Positions 54,252 to 63,200 of a stretch of DNA of 64,000 nt are shown one piece after another. Position 1 is the stretch's first letter; each line of letters starts with the position of its first letter. The DNA comes from Janthinobacterium sp. FW305-129 (GTDB lineage: Bacteria; Pseudomonadota; Gammaproteobacteria; Burkholderiales; Burkholderiaceae_D): the NCBI RefSeq assembly GCF_020858115.1, contig NZ_JACYMM010000001.1, positions 372,001 to 436,000 of the forward strand, in the 5' to 3' direction. The notes under the pieces were generated by a model. It was not told the origin of the DNA and ran no database searches. It saw nothing but the letters and a program-made list of their open reading frames with translations. The position numbers and the translations under genes are program-made.

Positions 54252-56354
54252 ATGAAAACAAATTGGGTCATGCTGGCGGCGCTGGCAAGTGCGGGTCTCG
54301 TCGGTTGCAACGGCAGTTCGAATACGCCGGCGGCGCCGGCCATTCCCGAAGGCACGACGGTCACCGTGGCATTGCTGGAAACCACCGATATCCACTCGAA
54401 CGTCTTGAGCTACAACTATTACGCGCTGGCCGAAGACACGAGTCTGGGCCTGGAGCGCACGTCCACCCTGATCCAGGCGGCGCGCGCGGAAAACCCGAAT
54501 AATGTGCTGCTCGACGATGGCGACGTCATCCAGGGCACGCTACTTGCCGACCTGCAAGCCGTGGCCGCGCCCGTGCCCTGCTCCGGCACGCTGGCCGTGC
54601 ACAAGGCCATGAATGCGCTGAAATACGATGCGGGCGGCATGGGCAACCATGAATTCAACTATGGCCTCGGTTACCTGAGCCAGATCACCAACACGGATTT
54701 CGGCATTCCCGGCGTGGCCAAGCCGACGGGCACGTGCGGCGCGCCCGCCTTCCCTTCCGTGCTGAGCAATGTTGTTGGCGTGGCCACCGGCAAGCCCATC
54801 TTCCAGCCCTACACCGTGCTGCCGCGCGATTTCGCCGCCACGGCGCCCGACGGCAGCAAGCTGACGGTCAAGATCAATGTGGGCGTGCTGAGCTTTGTGC
54901 CGCCGCAAATCCTCGAATGGGACCAAAAAGTGCTCGCCGGCAAAGTCAGCGTGACGGGCGTGCAGGAAGCGGCGAAACAATACGTGCCGGAATTGCGCAG
55001 CAAGGGCGCCGACCTCGTCGTGGCCCTGTCGCATGGCGGCCTGGACACGAGCACCTACAGCCCGAAGATGGAAAACGGCAGCTATCACCTGACCAGCACG
55101 GGCATCGACGCGCTGATGATCGGCCACTCGCACTTGATCTTCCCGAAAGGCAAGGAAGAAGGCGCAGCCGCGCTGGACGCCTCGTTTGCCGCCTTCCCGG
55201 CCAGCGCCAAGATCGACGCCGTCAACGGTTTTGTCAACGGCGTGCCGACCGTCATGGCGCAAAGCTGGGGCCGCCGCTTGGGCATCATCAAACTGACGAT
55301 GGCGTACCAGGGCGGGAAATGGGTGGTGCAGCCGGCCAAGACGACGGTGGAATCGCGCGGTTTCAAGTACACGGATGGCAAGACGCTCGTGAAAGCCGAC
55401 CCGGCCATCGCCCCGCTGGTGGCCACCGAACACGCGGCCACCGTCGCCTACGCCAAGCAGCCGCTGGGCATCAGCACGGATTTCGAGATGTCCGCGTATT
55501 TTGCGCTGGTGGGCGACGTCAGCGCCATCCAGCTGGTGAACCAGGCGCAGCTCGACTACGTGAAGAATTTCATCGCCACCAGCACGGATGCGACCTTGTC
55601 CAGCTACAAGAACATTCCCGTGATCTCGTGCAGCGCGCCGTTCAAGGCGGGCCGCAACGGGCCGTCGGACTTCACGGACGTGGCATCCGGCGCCTCGCCT
55701 GCCGCGCCGGTCGGCTTGCAAGTGCGCAATCCGGGCGATTTGTATTTATATAGCAATAACAACCTGCAAGCCGTCAAGATCAAGGGCGCGGACTTGAAAG
55801 CGTGGCTGGAAACGTCGGCCAGGCAATTCAACCAGATCGACCCGGCCATTACTGCCGAGCAAGACCTGGTGCCGTCGTATGGCACGATCTATAACTATGA
55901 CGTGTTCTACGCCGAAAACAATGCGCTGACGTACCAGATCGACGTGACGAAAAAGGTCGGCAGCCGCATCGTCAACCTCACGTACAAGGGCGCACCGGTC
56001 GCCGACGGCGATGATTTCATCGTCGCCACCAACGACTACCGCGCCGGCGGCGGCGGCGCCGTGCCGGGCATCGATGGCAGCAAGACCATCATCAAGTCGC
56101 CCGATGCGAACCAGGCCGTGGTCAGCAACTACCTGGCGTCGCTGAGCACCAAGGGCGGCAAGGTGACCCTGGCGGCGAATGGCAGCGCGCGCAGCTGGAG
56201 CTTCGTCAAGACGGCCACGGCCGGCCCCGTGATCCTGCGCTCGGCGCCGGGCCACCTGGCATTGGCGCAGAGCAGCGGCATCGCCAACGTGGCGTCCGAA
56301 GGCGGGCTCGACGCCAGCGGCTTTGCCAAGTACGGCATCGACCTGAGCAAATAA
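54252..56354 (+). CDS. 5'-nucleotidase / 2',3'-cyclic phosphodiesterase family lipoprotein (CpdB-like)
   Basis: 700 residues. Lipobox GLVGC near residue 19. Calcineurin-like metallophosphatase domain about 35-380 with TTDIHSN, DDGDVIQGT, GMGNHEFNYG, ALSHGG and GHSHLIF, all metal ligands present. The C-terminal 5'-nucleotidase substrate domain follows (about 420-640: LYLYSNNNLQAVKIKG; FIVATNDYRAGGGG). This pattern matches bifunctional CpdB, which hydrolyses 2',3'-cyclic nucleotides and 3'-nucleotides to nucleosides and phosphate in the periplasm. Here the enzyme is lipid-anchored. It stands alone; phosphate or nucleotide scavenging is the likely role. Confidence 0.9.
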   Translation: MKTNWVMLAALASAGLVGCNGSSNTPAAPAIPEGTTVTVALLETTDIHSNVLSYNYYALAEDTSLGLERTSTLIQAARAENPNNVLLDDGDVIQGTLLADLQAVAAPVPCSGTLAVHKAMNALKYDAGGMGNHEFNYGLGYLSQITNTDFGIPGVAKPTGTCGAPAFPSVLSNVVGVATGKPIFQPYTVLPRDFAATAPDGSKLTVKINVGVLSFVPPQILEWDQKVLAGKVSVTGVQEAAKQYVPELRSKGADLVVALSHGGLDTSTYSPKMENGSYHLTSTGIDALMIGHSHLIFPKGKEEGAAALDASFAAFPASAKIDAVNGFVNGVPTVMAQSWGRRLGIIKLTMAYQGGKWVVQPAKTTVESRGFKYTDGKTLVKADPAIAPLVATEHAATVAYAKQPLGISTDFEMSAYFALVGDVSAIQLVNQAQLDYVKNFIATSTDATLSSYKNIPVISCSAPFKAGRNGPSDFTDVASGASPAAPVGLQVRNPGDLYLYSNNNLQAVKIKGADLKAWLETSARQFNQIDPAITAEQDLVPSYGTIYNYDVFYAENNALTYQIDVTKKVGSRIVNLTYKGAPVADGDDFIVATNDYRAGGGGAVPGIDGSKTIIKSPDANQAVVSNYLASLSTKGGKVTLAANGSARSWSFVKTATAGPVILRSAPGHLALAQSSGIANVASEGGLDASGFAKYGIDLSK

Positions 56355-56409
56355 GGTCCACGGGCCGGGACTGCTGGCTTCCCGGCCCACGTCATGAAAG
56401 TTAATGCAG

Positions 56410-57102
56410 ATGAAACAAGCGCTTTCCCTCCCCGCACTCGTGCTGGCTGCCGCCCTGGCCGCCTGCCAGGCGTCGCCGCCGCCCACGGCGGCGGAAATCG
56501 AAGCCGTCGCCATGCATGCGCGCCAGGCGGGCGACCGCCAGGCCGAGCGCAAGGTGCGCAGCTGGGCCGGCAAGGACATGCCCGTCGCCGAGCGCGAACT
56601 GGCGCTGATTTACCAGTCCCGGACCGAGCGCCGCGCCGAGGCATTGAGCCTGTTCGAACAGGCGGCCCGCGCCGGCGACACGGAAGCGGCGTTCGAGCTG
56701 GGCCAGATGCTGCGCGCGGCCACGCCGGCCCAGGCCTGGCCGTGGTACCGCCAGGCGGCGCAGCAAGGCCATGCGAAGGCGGCATTGATGCTGGGCTTGC
56801 TGGCGGCAAATGGCGAAGGCGTGCCGCAAGACCAGGCGGAGGCGGCCCGCTGGCTGGACAAGTCGAGCGAACTGGGCAACCCGCACGCCATGTTCCTGCT
56901 GTACAACGCCTACCGCGAAGGCCGCGGCGTGCCGCGCGACCTGGCCAAGGGCCATGCATTGCTGGAAGAAGCGGCCCACCACGAATACCCTCCCGCCCTC
57001 CAGGAACTGGCCATGACGGTGCAAGCCGACGACGCCCTGCGCGCCGGCCACCTGATGAAGGAAGCGACGGAGCACCGGCACAATAACTGGAACAAGTTTT
57101 AA
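56410..57102 (+). CDS. Sel1-repeat lipoprotein
   Basis: 230 residues from ATG 56410 (an ATG at 56404 adds two). Lipobox ALAAC near residue 19. Residues about 45-215 are tandem Sel1/TPR-like helical pairs: AEALSLFEQAARAGDTEAAF, HAKAALMLGLLAANGEGVPQ, AARWLDKSSELGNPHAMFLL and GHALLEEAAHHEYPPALQEL. Such proteins act as protein-interaction scaffolds in the periplasm. No enzymatic part. It follows the nucleotidase by 55 bases and may be co-transcribed. Confidence 0.82.
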   Translation: MKQALSLPALVLAAALAACQASPPPTAAEIEAVAMHARQAGDRQAERKVRSWAGKDMPVAERELALIYQSRTERRAEALSLFEQAARAGDTEAAFELGQMLRAATPAQAWPWYRQAAQQGHAKAALMLGLLAANGEGVPQDQAEAARWLDKSSELGNPHAMFLLYNAYREGRGVPRDLAKGHALLEEAAHHEYPPALQELAMTVQADDALRAGHLMKEATEHRHNNWNKF

Positions 57103-57206
57103 GCCAGATCAAGACCGGCTCATATTGCTGAATGGAATACTTGCCGGTGGCATAAGCTTGCCTGGCACGCACAGGTGTTCGTGCGCAATCTCATCGCGAG
57201 GCAAGC

Positions 57207-57494
57207 ATGGCAGATCACCGGTTGGGCCCCATGAAAAAGAGCGACTTGCAGTTCAGCTACCCGGACGGCCCGGCGGACGGCGATGACCCGGCCCGGCGCG
57301 CCATCCCCGACAGCGTCTTGCTGAACCGCCATGAATGGTATGAAGTGCTCTACAGCTGCAACAGCTGGTCGGGCGGCAGCCTGGCCACGGCCCTGAAATG
57401 CGAACGCCTGATCCAGCGCCACTTGCCGGCCGACATACGCGGCCATGGCGCCGTGCTGACCTGGCTGCGGGCCAATTGGGCCAACTACCGCTGA
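57207..57494 (+). CDS. Small hypothetical protein
   Basis: 95 residues; GAGGCAAGC precedes the ATG. No signal peptide or transmembrane segment. The sequence has an aspartate/proline-rich start (YPDGPADGDDPARR) and a helical half with two cysteines (WYEVLYSCNSW; LKCERLIQRHL) that ends in several Trp (LTWLRANWANYR). Unknown family; codon use and ribosome site support a real gene. Confidence 0.6.
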   Translation: MADHRLGPMKKSDLQFSYPDGPADGDDPARRAIPDSVLLNRHEWYEVLYSCNSWSGGSLATALKCERLIQRHLPADIRGHGAVLTWLRANWANYR

Positions 57495-57753
57495 CACGCG
57501 GAAAAATCACGCCATCCTTTGCGCCAGGTCAATCGTGTTGGGCTAGACATTGCCGACGGGCTATGATGAACCAGCTGCCTCTCCGGAGACGGCGGGGCAG
57601 CAGCACGCCCCGAAAATGCATTACACTGAATTTGCTTTTTAGAAATTTGTTACTCTGGACCAGCCTCGGTGAGCACGTTACATGCGCTCAGCCCAGCCAG
57701 TGTTTGGGTAGGCCCTGGCTCGTCCGTTGACCTCCCTATAAAGAAAGAGTCCA
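57495..57753. other. Gap before catalase, no gene seen
   Basis: 259 bases. It becomes AT-rich at about 57615-57660 (CATTACACTGAATTTGC and following), probably the catalase promoter region, but no consensus OxyR site or clean -35/-10 pair was identified. AAAGAG at 57743-57748 is the catalase ribosome site. Confidence 0.4.
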
Positions 57754-59190
57754 ATGAAAAAGCTGACCACCGCCTTTGGCGCGCCTGTCGTCGACAACCA
57801 GAACATCCAGACGGCCGGCCCCCGCGGCCCTGCCCTGCTGCAAGATGTATGGTTCCTGGAAAAGCTGGCCCACTTCGACCGCGAAGTCATCCCCGAGCGC
57901 CGCATGCATGCCAAGGGATCGGGCGCGCACGGCACGTTTACCGTCACGCACGACATCACGCGCTACACGCGGGCGAAAATCTTTGGCGCAGTGGGCAAGC
58001 AAACGCCGATGTTCGCGCGCTTTTCCACGGTGGCCGGCGAACGGGGCGCGGCCGATGCGGAACGCGACATCCGCGGCTTTGCCCTGAAGTTTTATACGGA
58101 AGAAGGCAACTGGGACCTGGTCGGCAACAATACGCCCGTGTTTTTCATGCGCGACCCGCTGAAATTCCCCGATCTGAACCACGCCATCAAGCGCGACCCG
58201 CGCACGGGCTTGCGCAGCGCCAACAGCAACTGGGACTTCTGGACCTCGCTGCCGGAAGCGCTGCACCAGGTGACGGTGGTGATGAGCGACCGGGGCTTGC
58301 CGCGCAGCTTCCGCCACATGCACGGCTTCGGCAGCCATACCTTCAGCTTCCTGAATGCGCAAAACGAGCGTTTCTGGGTCAAGTTCACGTTTAAAACACA
58401 GCAAGGGATACAAAACCTGACGGATGCCGAGGCCGAGGCGCTGGTCGGCAAGGACCGCGAAAGCTCGCACCGCGACCTGTACGACAGCATCGAAAACAAG
58501 GATTTCCCCCGCTGGACCCTGTACGTGCAGATCATGCCGGAAAAAGAGGCGGGAACCTACCACATCAATCCCTTCGACCTGTCGAAAGTGTGGCCGCACG
58601 GCGACTACCCGCTGATCGAGGTGGGCGTGCTGGAACTGAACCGCAATGCCGACAACCATTTCGCGGAAGTGGAACAATCGGCCTTCAACCCGGCCAACGT
58701 GGTGCCCGGCATCAGCTTTTCGCCGGACAAGATGCTGCAAGGCCGCTTGTTCTCGTATGGCGACGCGCAGCGCTACCGCCTCGGCGTCAACCACAGCCAC
58801 ATCCCCGTCAACGCGCCGAAATGCCCGTTCCACAGCTACCACCGCGACGGCCAGATGCGAGTCGACGGCAACCAGGGGGGAACCCTGGGCTATGAACCGA
58901 ACAGCGCGCAGGAATGGGCCGAGCAGCCCGATTTCCGCGAGCCGCCGCTGAGTATCGAGGGCGCGGCCGACCACTGGAACCACAGGGTCGACGAGGATTA
59001 CTATTCGCAGCCGCGCGCCCTGTTCCGCCTGATGACGCCGGCGCAGCAGCAAGCCTTGTTCGATAACACGGCGCGCGCCATCTCGGGCGCCTCGGAGCAG
59101 GTCAAGCAACGCCACATCGGCAACTGCACCCTGTGCGACCCCGCGTATGGCGCGGGCGTGGCCGAAGCGATAGGCCGCCTGAGCAAATAA
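57754..59190 (+). CDS. katA: Monofunctional heme catalase (KatA-type)
   Basis: 478 residues, the length of clade 3 small-subunit catalases. Distal His in [16 protein letters not shown] (about 50-65), catalytic Asn in [16 protein letters not shown] (about 125), and the proximal heme Tyr in [14 protein letters not shown] (about 332-345). NADPH-binding-type residues [12 protein letters not shown] are present near 190. There is no signal peptide, so it acts in the cytoplasm to convert hydrogen peroxide to water and oxygen. The end [14 protein letters not shown] is typical of beta-proteobacterial forms. Confidence 0.95.
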   Translation: MKKLTTAFGAPVVDNQNIQTAGPRGPALLQDVWFLEKLAHFDREVIPERRMHAKGSGAHGTFTVTHDITRYTRAKIFGAVGKQTPMFARFSTVAGERGAADAERDIRGFALKFYTEEGNWDLVGNNTPVFFMRDPLKFPDLNHAIKRDPRTGLRSANSNWDFWTSLPEALHQVTVVMSDRGLPRSFRHMHGFGSHTFSFLNAQNERFWVKFTFKTQQGIQNLTDAEAEALVGKDRESSHRDLYDSIENKDFPRWTLYVQIMPEKEAGTYHINPFDLSKVWPHGDYPLIEVGVLELNRNADNHFAEVEQSAFNPANVVPGISFSPDKMLQGRLFSYGDAQRYRLGVNHSHIPVNAPKCPFHSYHRDGQMRVDGNQGGTLGYEPNSAQEWAEQPDFREPPLSIEGAADHWNHRVDEDYYSQPRALFRLMTPAQQQALFDNTARAISGASEQVKQRHIGNCTLCDPAYGAGVAEAIGRLSK

Positions 59191-59264
59191 GGCAGGCTGA
59201 TCGAAGGCAGGCTGCAAGACGGCATGGAAGGCCTGGCAACAGGCTTTCCACCGCAGTACCTGGC

Positions 59265-59296
59265 GGCAGGCAGGCCAGCCGCCCGGCCCGCCTGCC
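59265..59296. terminator. GC-rich stem-loop between convergent genes
   Basis: GGCAGGC (59265-59271) pairs with GCCTGCC (59290-59296), with further G/C pairing inside. It lies between katA and the convergent 103-residue gene and could serve both directions, although no T run is present. Confidence 0.45.
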
Positions 59297-59607
59297 TACC
59301 AGCGCTGGATATCGATCTGGCCCGTGATGCTCGTTTCCACCGGATAGCCATCGACCTGCAACGGCACGCGCCGCTTGACGGACGAGTCGCGCAGATACAC
59401 GACGAGGGCTTCCCCGCCCACGGCCGTCTGCCCCAGGCTGACGCCTTCCACGCCGTCGATGGCCATCAGCGCCCGCTCGTTGCGCCGCCTTGCCGCTTCC
59501 AGGCGGCCAGGCGGCGGGGCATGGACAAGAGCCTCATCCGGCAAATACGGCATGGCGGCGTCCTCGAAGACGGCATATGGCGATTGTGCGAATTTACTGT
59601 TTGACAT
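59296..59607 (-). CDS. 103-residue protein resembling the protease N-terminal domain
   Basis: An excellent ribosome site (AGGAGGG) precedes the ATG at 59607. After a short acidic start (FEDAAMPYLPDEAL) and a basic helix (LEAARRRNERALM), the second half reads GVEGVSLGQ, EALVVYLRD, VPLQVDGYPVETSITGQIDIQ. The same order occurs in the protease encoded upstream at its residues about 92-165 (IQGVSIGLG, PALTLYVAEP, KVPVNIVVTGVIDAQ). It therefore looks like a stand-alone copy of a propeptide-like domain and may bind or inhibit the protease. The two genes lie on the same strand but are separated by a terminator. Confidence 0.6.
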   Translation of the reverse strand: MSNSKFAQSPYAVFEDAAMPYLPDEALVHAPPPGRLEAARRRNERALMAIDGVEGVSLGQTAVGGEALVVYLRDSSVKRRVPLQVDGYPVETSITGQIDIQRW

Positions 59608-59720
59608 GACACACCCTCCTGATCCACTCCATGATACACCCGGCCACCCGGTGCTGCGGCGCCCTTCGCCGGACGCAACCATGCGCGACTGCTGCCCCCT
59701 GACAAGATCATCATCGTACA

Positions 59721-59743
59721 AAAAGCCGCCTTGGGCAAGGCGC
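59721..59743 (-). terminator. Rho-independent terminator of the protease gene
   Basis: On the minus strand CGCCTT-GCCC-AAGGCG is followed by GC and five T (plus-strand A run 59721-59725). It lies 35 bases past the protease stop, upstream of the 103-residue gene, which must then rely on read-through or its own promoter in 59608-59720. Confidence 0.65.
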
Positions 59744-59777
59744 CGCGGCGGGGCCGCACCGCTGCCTGTTGGCGTGC

Positions 59778-60956
59778 TCAAGTGTATAAATTGATGTCGA
59801 GCGCCACCACCACGCGCCGCATCTGGTTGGCAAACGTGATGTTGTTGCCGCCAGCAAACAGCAGGCCGACGGGATTGCGCTGCTGGTTCCAGGTCCAGAT
59901 GGAGGAGCCGGAATCGCCGCCCGCGCTGAAGGCCCCGCTCAGGCCCGTGATGGCGATCTGGTCCTGGAACAGCGCGATCCTGCCGCTGCCGTAATTGACG
60001 TTGATGGTGGCGCCCAGGCCCGTGATGCGGCCCTGCGTCAATTGCGTCGTGCGGCCGGACTTGCCGACCAGCATGCCCAGCGCGGGCGCCACCAGCGCAT
60101 TGCTGATGCGGAAGTACGCGGGCACGCCGCCGCTCAGGTAGACCAGTTCGGGCCGCACGCGGTCTGGCCAGGCCCAGCCGGTGGCGCAATCGACATAATT
60201 GACGCCGCCGCTGAAATTGATGGGCACGAAGCGTTCGAGCACGGCCACCTGGTCTTGCGGGCAGCGGCCGCCGTCGATGGGACCGGGCTGCACGATGCAA
60301 TCGTTGAACACGCCGCCGTTGGAATTGGCCAGCACGTGATTATTGCTCAGGATCATCAGGCGGCCGTCGCGCTGCGCGCTGCGCCCCACGGCCAGGCAGC
60401 CGATGGTGCCGGCCGTGATGCGGAAATGCCCGACCGACACGCCGCCCGGTGCCGGGCGCAGGCGGAAACGGTGCGGCTGCGCATCGATCACGCCCGTGAC
60501 GACGATGTTGACGGGCACCTTGTCGCTGGCCACGGCGCGCACGCCCATGGCGCCCACGATGGCCGCCTTGGCGCGGTCGACGGAGGTGGGTTCGGCCACG
60601 TACAGGGTCAGCGCAGGCAAGCCCGGTTCGCCGGACGAGCTGTCGCTGGCGCCCTCGCCCAGGCCGATGGACACGCCCTGGATATTGCCGCCGTCGCTGA
60701 AGGCATCGGCCGCGCGCACGCCGCCCGCCTGGGTGATACCCTGGCGCATGCCGTCCTCGATGCTGCGCTTGATTTCCAGCAATTCCATGCTGACGCCGCT
60801 CAGGGCGTCGGGCACCTCCGCGACGGACGCGCTCTCGATCATATTGTCGTCTTCGCCGGGGACGGCAAACTGGCCGACGGCCTCTTCATCGTCCGCGCTT
60901 TGGCCCCTGCCGCTGCTGCCCGGCGGGGCGCTGAAACCATTCTCAATGCCTGTCAT
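59778..60956 (-). CDS. Chymotrypsin-fold serine protease with N-terminal domain
   Basis: 392 residues, GAGGAG before the ATG, no signal peptide. Residues about 45-165 form an N-terminal domain (LEIKRSIEDGMRQ helix; IQGVSIGLG; ALTLYVAEP; VPVNIVVTGVID). The protease domain carries His in LILSNNHVLAN-type sequence (MILSNNHVLANSNGG, about 205), a probable Asp in NYVDCATGWAW (about 255) and Ser in AGGDSGSSIW (about 350). Related proteins are the trypsin-like NAL1 type of bacteria and plants. Substrate unknown; a cytoplasmic or non-classically exported protein is suggested. Divergent from prkA. Confidence 0.75.
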   Translation of the reverse strand: MTGIENGFSAPPGSSGRGQSADDEEAVGQFAVPGEDDNMIESASVAEVPDALSGVSMELLEIKRSIEDGMRQGITQAGGVRAADAFSDGGNIQGVSIGLGEGASDSSSGEPGLPALTLYVAEPTSVDRAKAAIVGAMGVRAVASDKVPVNIVVTGVIDAQPHRFRLRPAPGGVSVGHFRITAGTIGCLAVGRSAQRDGRLMILSNNHVLANSNGGVFNDCIVQPGPIDGGRCPQDQVAVLERFVPINFSGGVNYVDCATGWAWPDRVRPELVYLSGGVPAYFRISNALVAPALGMLVGKSGRTTQLTQGRITGLGATINVNYGSGRIALFQDQIAITGLSGAFSAGGDSGSSIWTWNQQRNPVGLLFAGGNNITFANQMRRVVVALDINLYT

Positions 60957-61200
60957 CGTGTTCTCCTCGTGGGTCGCCGCAAACCACCAGTGTGGACGGG
61001 CCGCGCCAGCCGGTATTGATCTGGATTGAACTGCACTGGCGCATGGCTGCCCTTTCTTAATGGGGGCAGCGAGGATAAAAATAGTTCCCTCGTCAAGGTT
61101 GAGCCAGATCAGGCGTGTGGACAGTGGCCGCGCCGTATACTTGGCTGGCAGGCTGGAACTGGGCCTGCGTCACGGCAGCAACGGTATGGATGGGGAAACA

Positions 61201-63198
61201 ATGACGAGTCCAGGGATGACAAGCCACGACGACGCGCCTGCGGGCGACGGCGCCGAACAGGCCGCTGGCGCTGGCCAGCATGCGGGTTTCATGCACGGCA
61301 TGGCGGCCTGGGCAGAAAAACACCGCATCAGCCCCTGGCGCGGCAGTTTTGCCGACTTCATCGAGCAAATCCTGCCCGGCCGCGCGGCCCTGCTGACGCG
61401 CAGCGCGCACCAGTACCTGTGGGACATGATGCGCTGGAATGGCCAGACCGATGACAGCGGGCGCTTCCGCTGCCGCCTGTTCGACGACGAACTGTTCGGC
61501 ATCGACGAAGCCATCGACCGCGTGGCCGCCTATTTCAAGGCGGCCGCCGCCGGCTCGGAAGTGGGCCGGCGCATGCTGCTGTTGCTGGGTCCCCCGTCGG
61601 GCGGCAAGTCGACCATGGTGATCCTGCTCAAGCGGGGGCTGGAAGAATACAGCCACAGCAGCGAAGGCGCGCTGTACGGCATCGCCGGCTGTCCAGTGCA
61701 CGAATCGCCGCTGCACCTGGTGCCGCACAGCATGCGCGCCGACTTTCGCGCCAGCTACGATGCCGAGCTGCATGGCGAGTTGTGCCCCCACTGCCGCGCC
61801 CGCCTGGAAGAGCAGTACGGGGGCGACTTCCTGCGCATGCCCGTCGAGCGCATCCACCTGTCCGAGGCGGGCCGCTGCGGCATCGGCACGTATGCGCCGC
61901 ATGATCCCACGACGGCCGACCTGGCCGACCTCGTCGGTTCCGTCGACCTGTCGAAAGTGGCGCAGTACGGCGACGAAGGCGATCCGCGCGCCTGGTCGTG
62001 GTCGGGCGCCGTGTATGCGGCCAGCCGCGGCATGCTGGAAATGATCGAAATCCTCAAGGTCAAGCGGGAATTCCTCTACCTGCTGCTGACCTTGACGCAG
62101 GAAAAGAATGTCAAGGTGTCGCGCTTTCCCCTGATTTACCTCGACGAAACCATCCTCGCGCACACGAACCTGGCCGAATTTCGCAAATTCCTGCAAGAAA
62201 GCGAAAACGAGGCGCTGCTCGACCGCATGGTCATCGTGCAAGTGCCGTACACGCTCAATTACCGAGAAGAAGCCCGCATCTACCGCAAACTGATCCTGGC
62301 GGCCGCGCCCGCCTTCCGCGGCGTGCACCTCGATCCGCATGTGCTGCATGCGGCGGCCGTGTTTGCCATCCTCAGCCGCCTGCCCGAAGGCGACGACAAG
62401 GAAGCCGAACTGGTCAAGAAACTGCGCATCTACGCCAACGAAGACGTGGACGACTTGCAGCCTGCCGACATCCGCCGCATGCGCGAGCGCGACAAGGCGC
62501 CCGACGAGGGCCTGTCGGGCGTGTCGCCCCGTTTCGTCATCAACGCCCTGTCGCACGCCATCATTTCCGCCCAGCGCAACAGCCTGTCCACCATGGACGT
62601 GCTGCTGGCCCTGAAGGACGGCATCGAAAACGATGCGCGCATCGAGCCGCGGCGCAAGCGCAAGTGGGTCGATTACCTGGTACTCACGCGCAAGGATTTC
62701 TATAACCGCTGGGTCAAGGCCGATGTGCACAAGGCGCTCTTCGTTTCATTCGAGCAAGAAGCGCAAGACTTGCTGAACAAATATCTCGATGAAGTCGAAG
62801 CCATGCTCGACAACCGCCAGATCCGCGATCCCATCACCAGCGAAGAGCGCCGTCCTGACGAGCGCTTCCTACGCGCCGTGGAAGAAAAAATCCACATCAG
62901 CGACTCGGGCAAGCAGTCTTTCCGCCAAGAAGTGGTGCGCAAGGCCATGAGTGCCTTCAAGCGGGGCGAAACCTTTGGCCTGGGCAGCCATGCGCAATTG
63001 CACGATGCCATCCAGCAATATCTGTTCGAGCAGCGGCGCGACGTGCTGCGCCTGGTCGGCTCGGCCAAGCGCCCCGATGACGACGTGCGGGCCAGGATCT
63101 CTGCCGTCGAGCAGCGCCTGGTCGACGAATACGGCTATGACGCCCACAGCGCGCGCGAAGCGCTCAACTACGTGACCACCTTGCTGGCGCAGGAATAG
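61201..63198 (+). CDS. prkA: PrkA family serine protein kinase
   Basis: 665 residues from ATG 61201, chosen because GGGGAA lies 6 bases upstream; in-frame ATGs at 61186 and 61216 are alternatives. AAA-type ATPase core: Walker A GPPSGGKSTMV (about 140) and FPLIYLDETILAHTN (about 315). The PrkA C-terminal kinase domain follows (RISPRF-like SGVSPRFVINALSHAIISAQ; VDYLVLTRKDFYNRWVKADV). PrkA/YeaG works with YeaH (DUF444) and YcgB (SpoVR) in stationary-phase and nitrogen-starvation responses. The DUF444 gene starts 2 bases after its stop, so the pair is one operon. Confidence 0.93.
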   Translation: MTSPGMTSHDDAPAGDGAEQAAGAGQHAGFMHGMAAWAEKHRISPWRGSFADFIEQILPGRAALLTRSAHQYLWDMMRWNGQTDDSGRFRCRLFDDELFGIDEAIDRVAAYFKAAAAGSEVGRRMLLLLGPPSGGKSTMVILLKRGLEEYSHSSEGALYGIAGCPVHESPLHLVPHSMRADFRASYDAELHGELCPHCRARLEEQYGGDFLRMPVERIHLSEAGRCGIGTYAPHDPTTADLADLVGSVDLSKVAQYGDEGDPRAWSWSGAVYAASRGMLEMIEILKVKREFLYLLLTLTQEKNVKVSRFPLIYLDETILAHTNLAEFRKFLQESENEALLDRMVIVQVPYTLNYREEARIYRKLILAAAPAFRGVHLDPHVLHAAAVFAILSRLPEGDDKEAELVKKLRIYANEDVDDLQPADIRRMRERDKAPDEGLSGVSPRFVINALSHAIISAQRNSLSTMDVLLALKDGIENDARIEPRRKRKWVDYLVLTRKDFYNRWVKADVHKALFVSFEQEAQDLLNKYLDEVEAMLDNRQIRDPITSEERRPDERFLRAVEEKIHISDSGKQSFRQEVVRKAMSAFKRGETFGLGSHAQLHDAIQQYLFEQRRDVLRLVGSAKRPDDDVRARISAVEQRLVDEYGYDAHSAREALNYVTTLLAQE

Positions 63199-63200
63199 CC

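Noticed and set aside
53930-54502. Plus-strand frame before the nucleotidase
   Set aside because: It overlaps the well-supported nucleotidase start in another frame and shows no signal or domain; most of it covers the regulatory gap.
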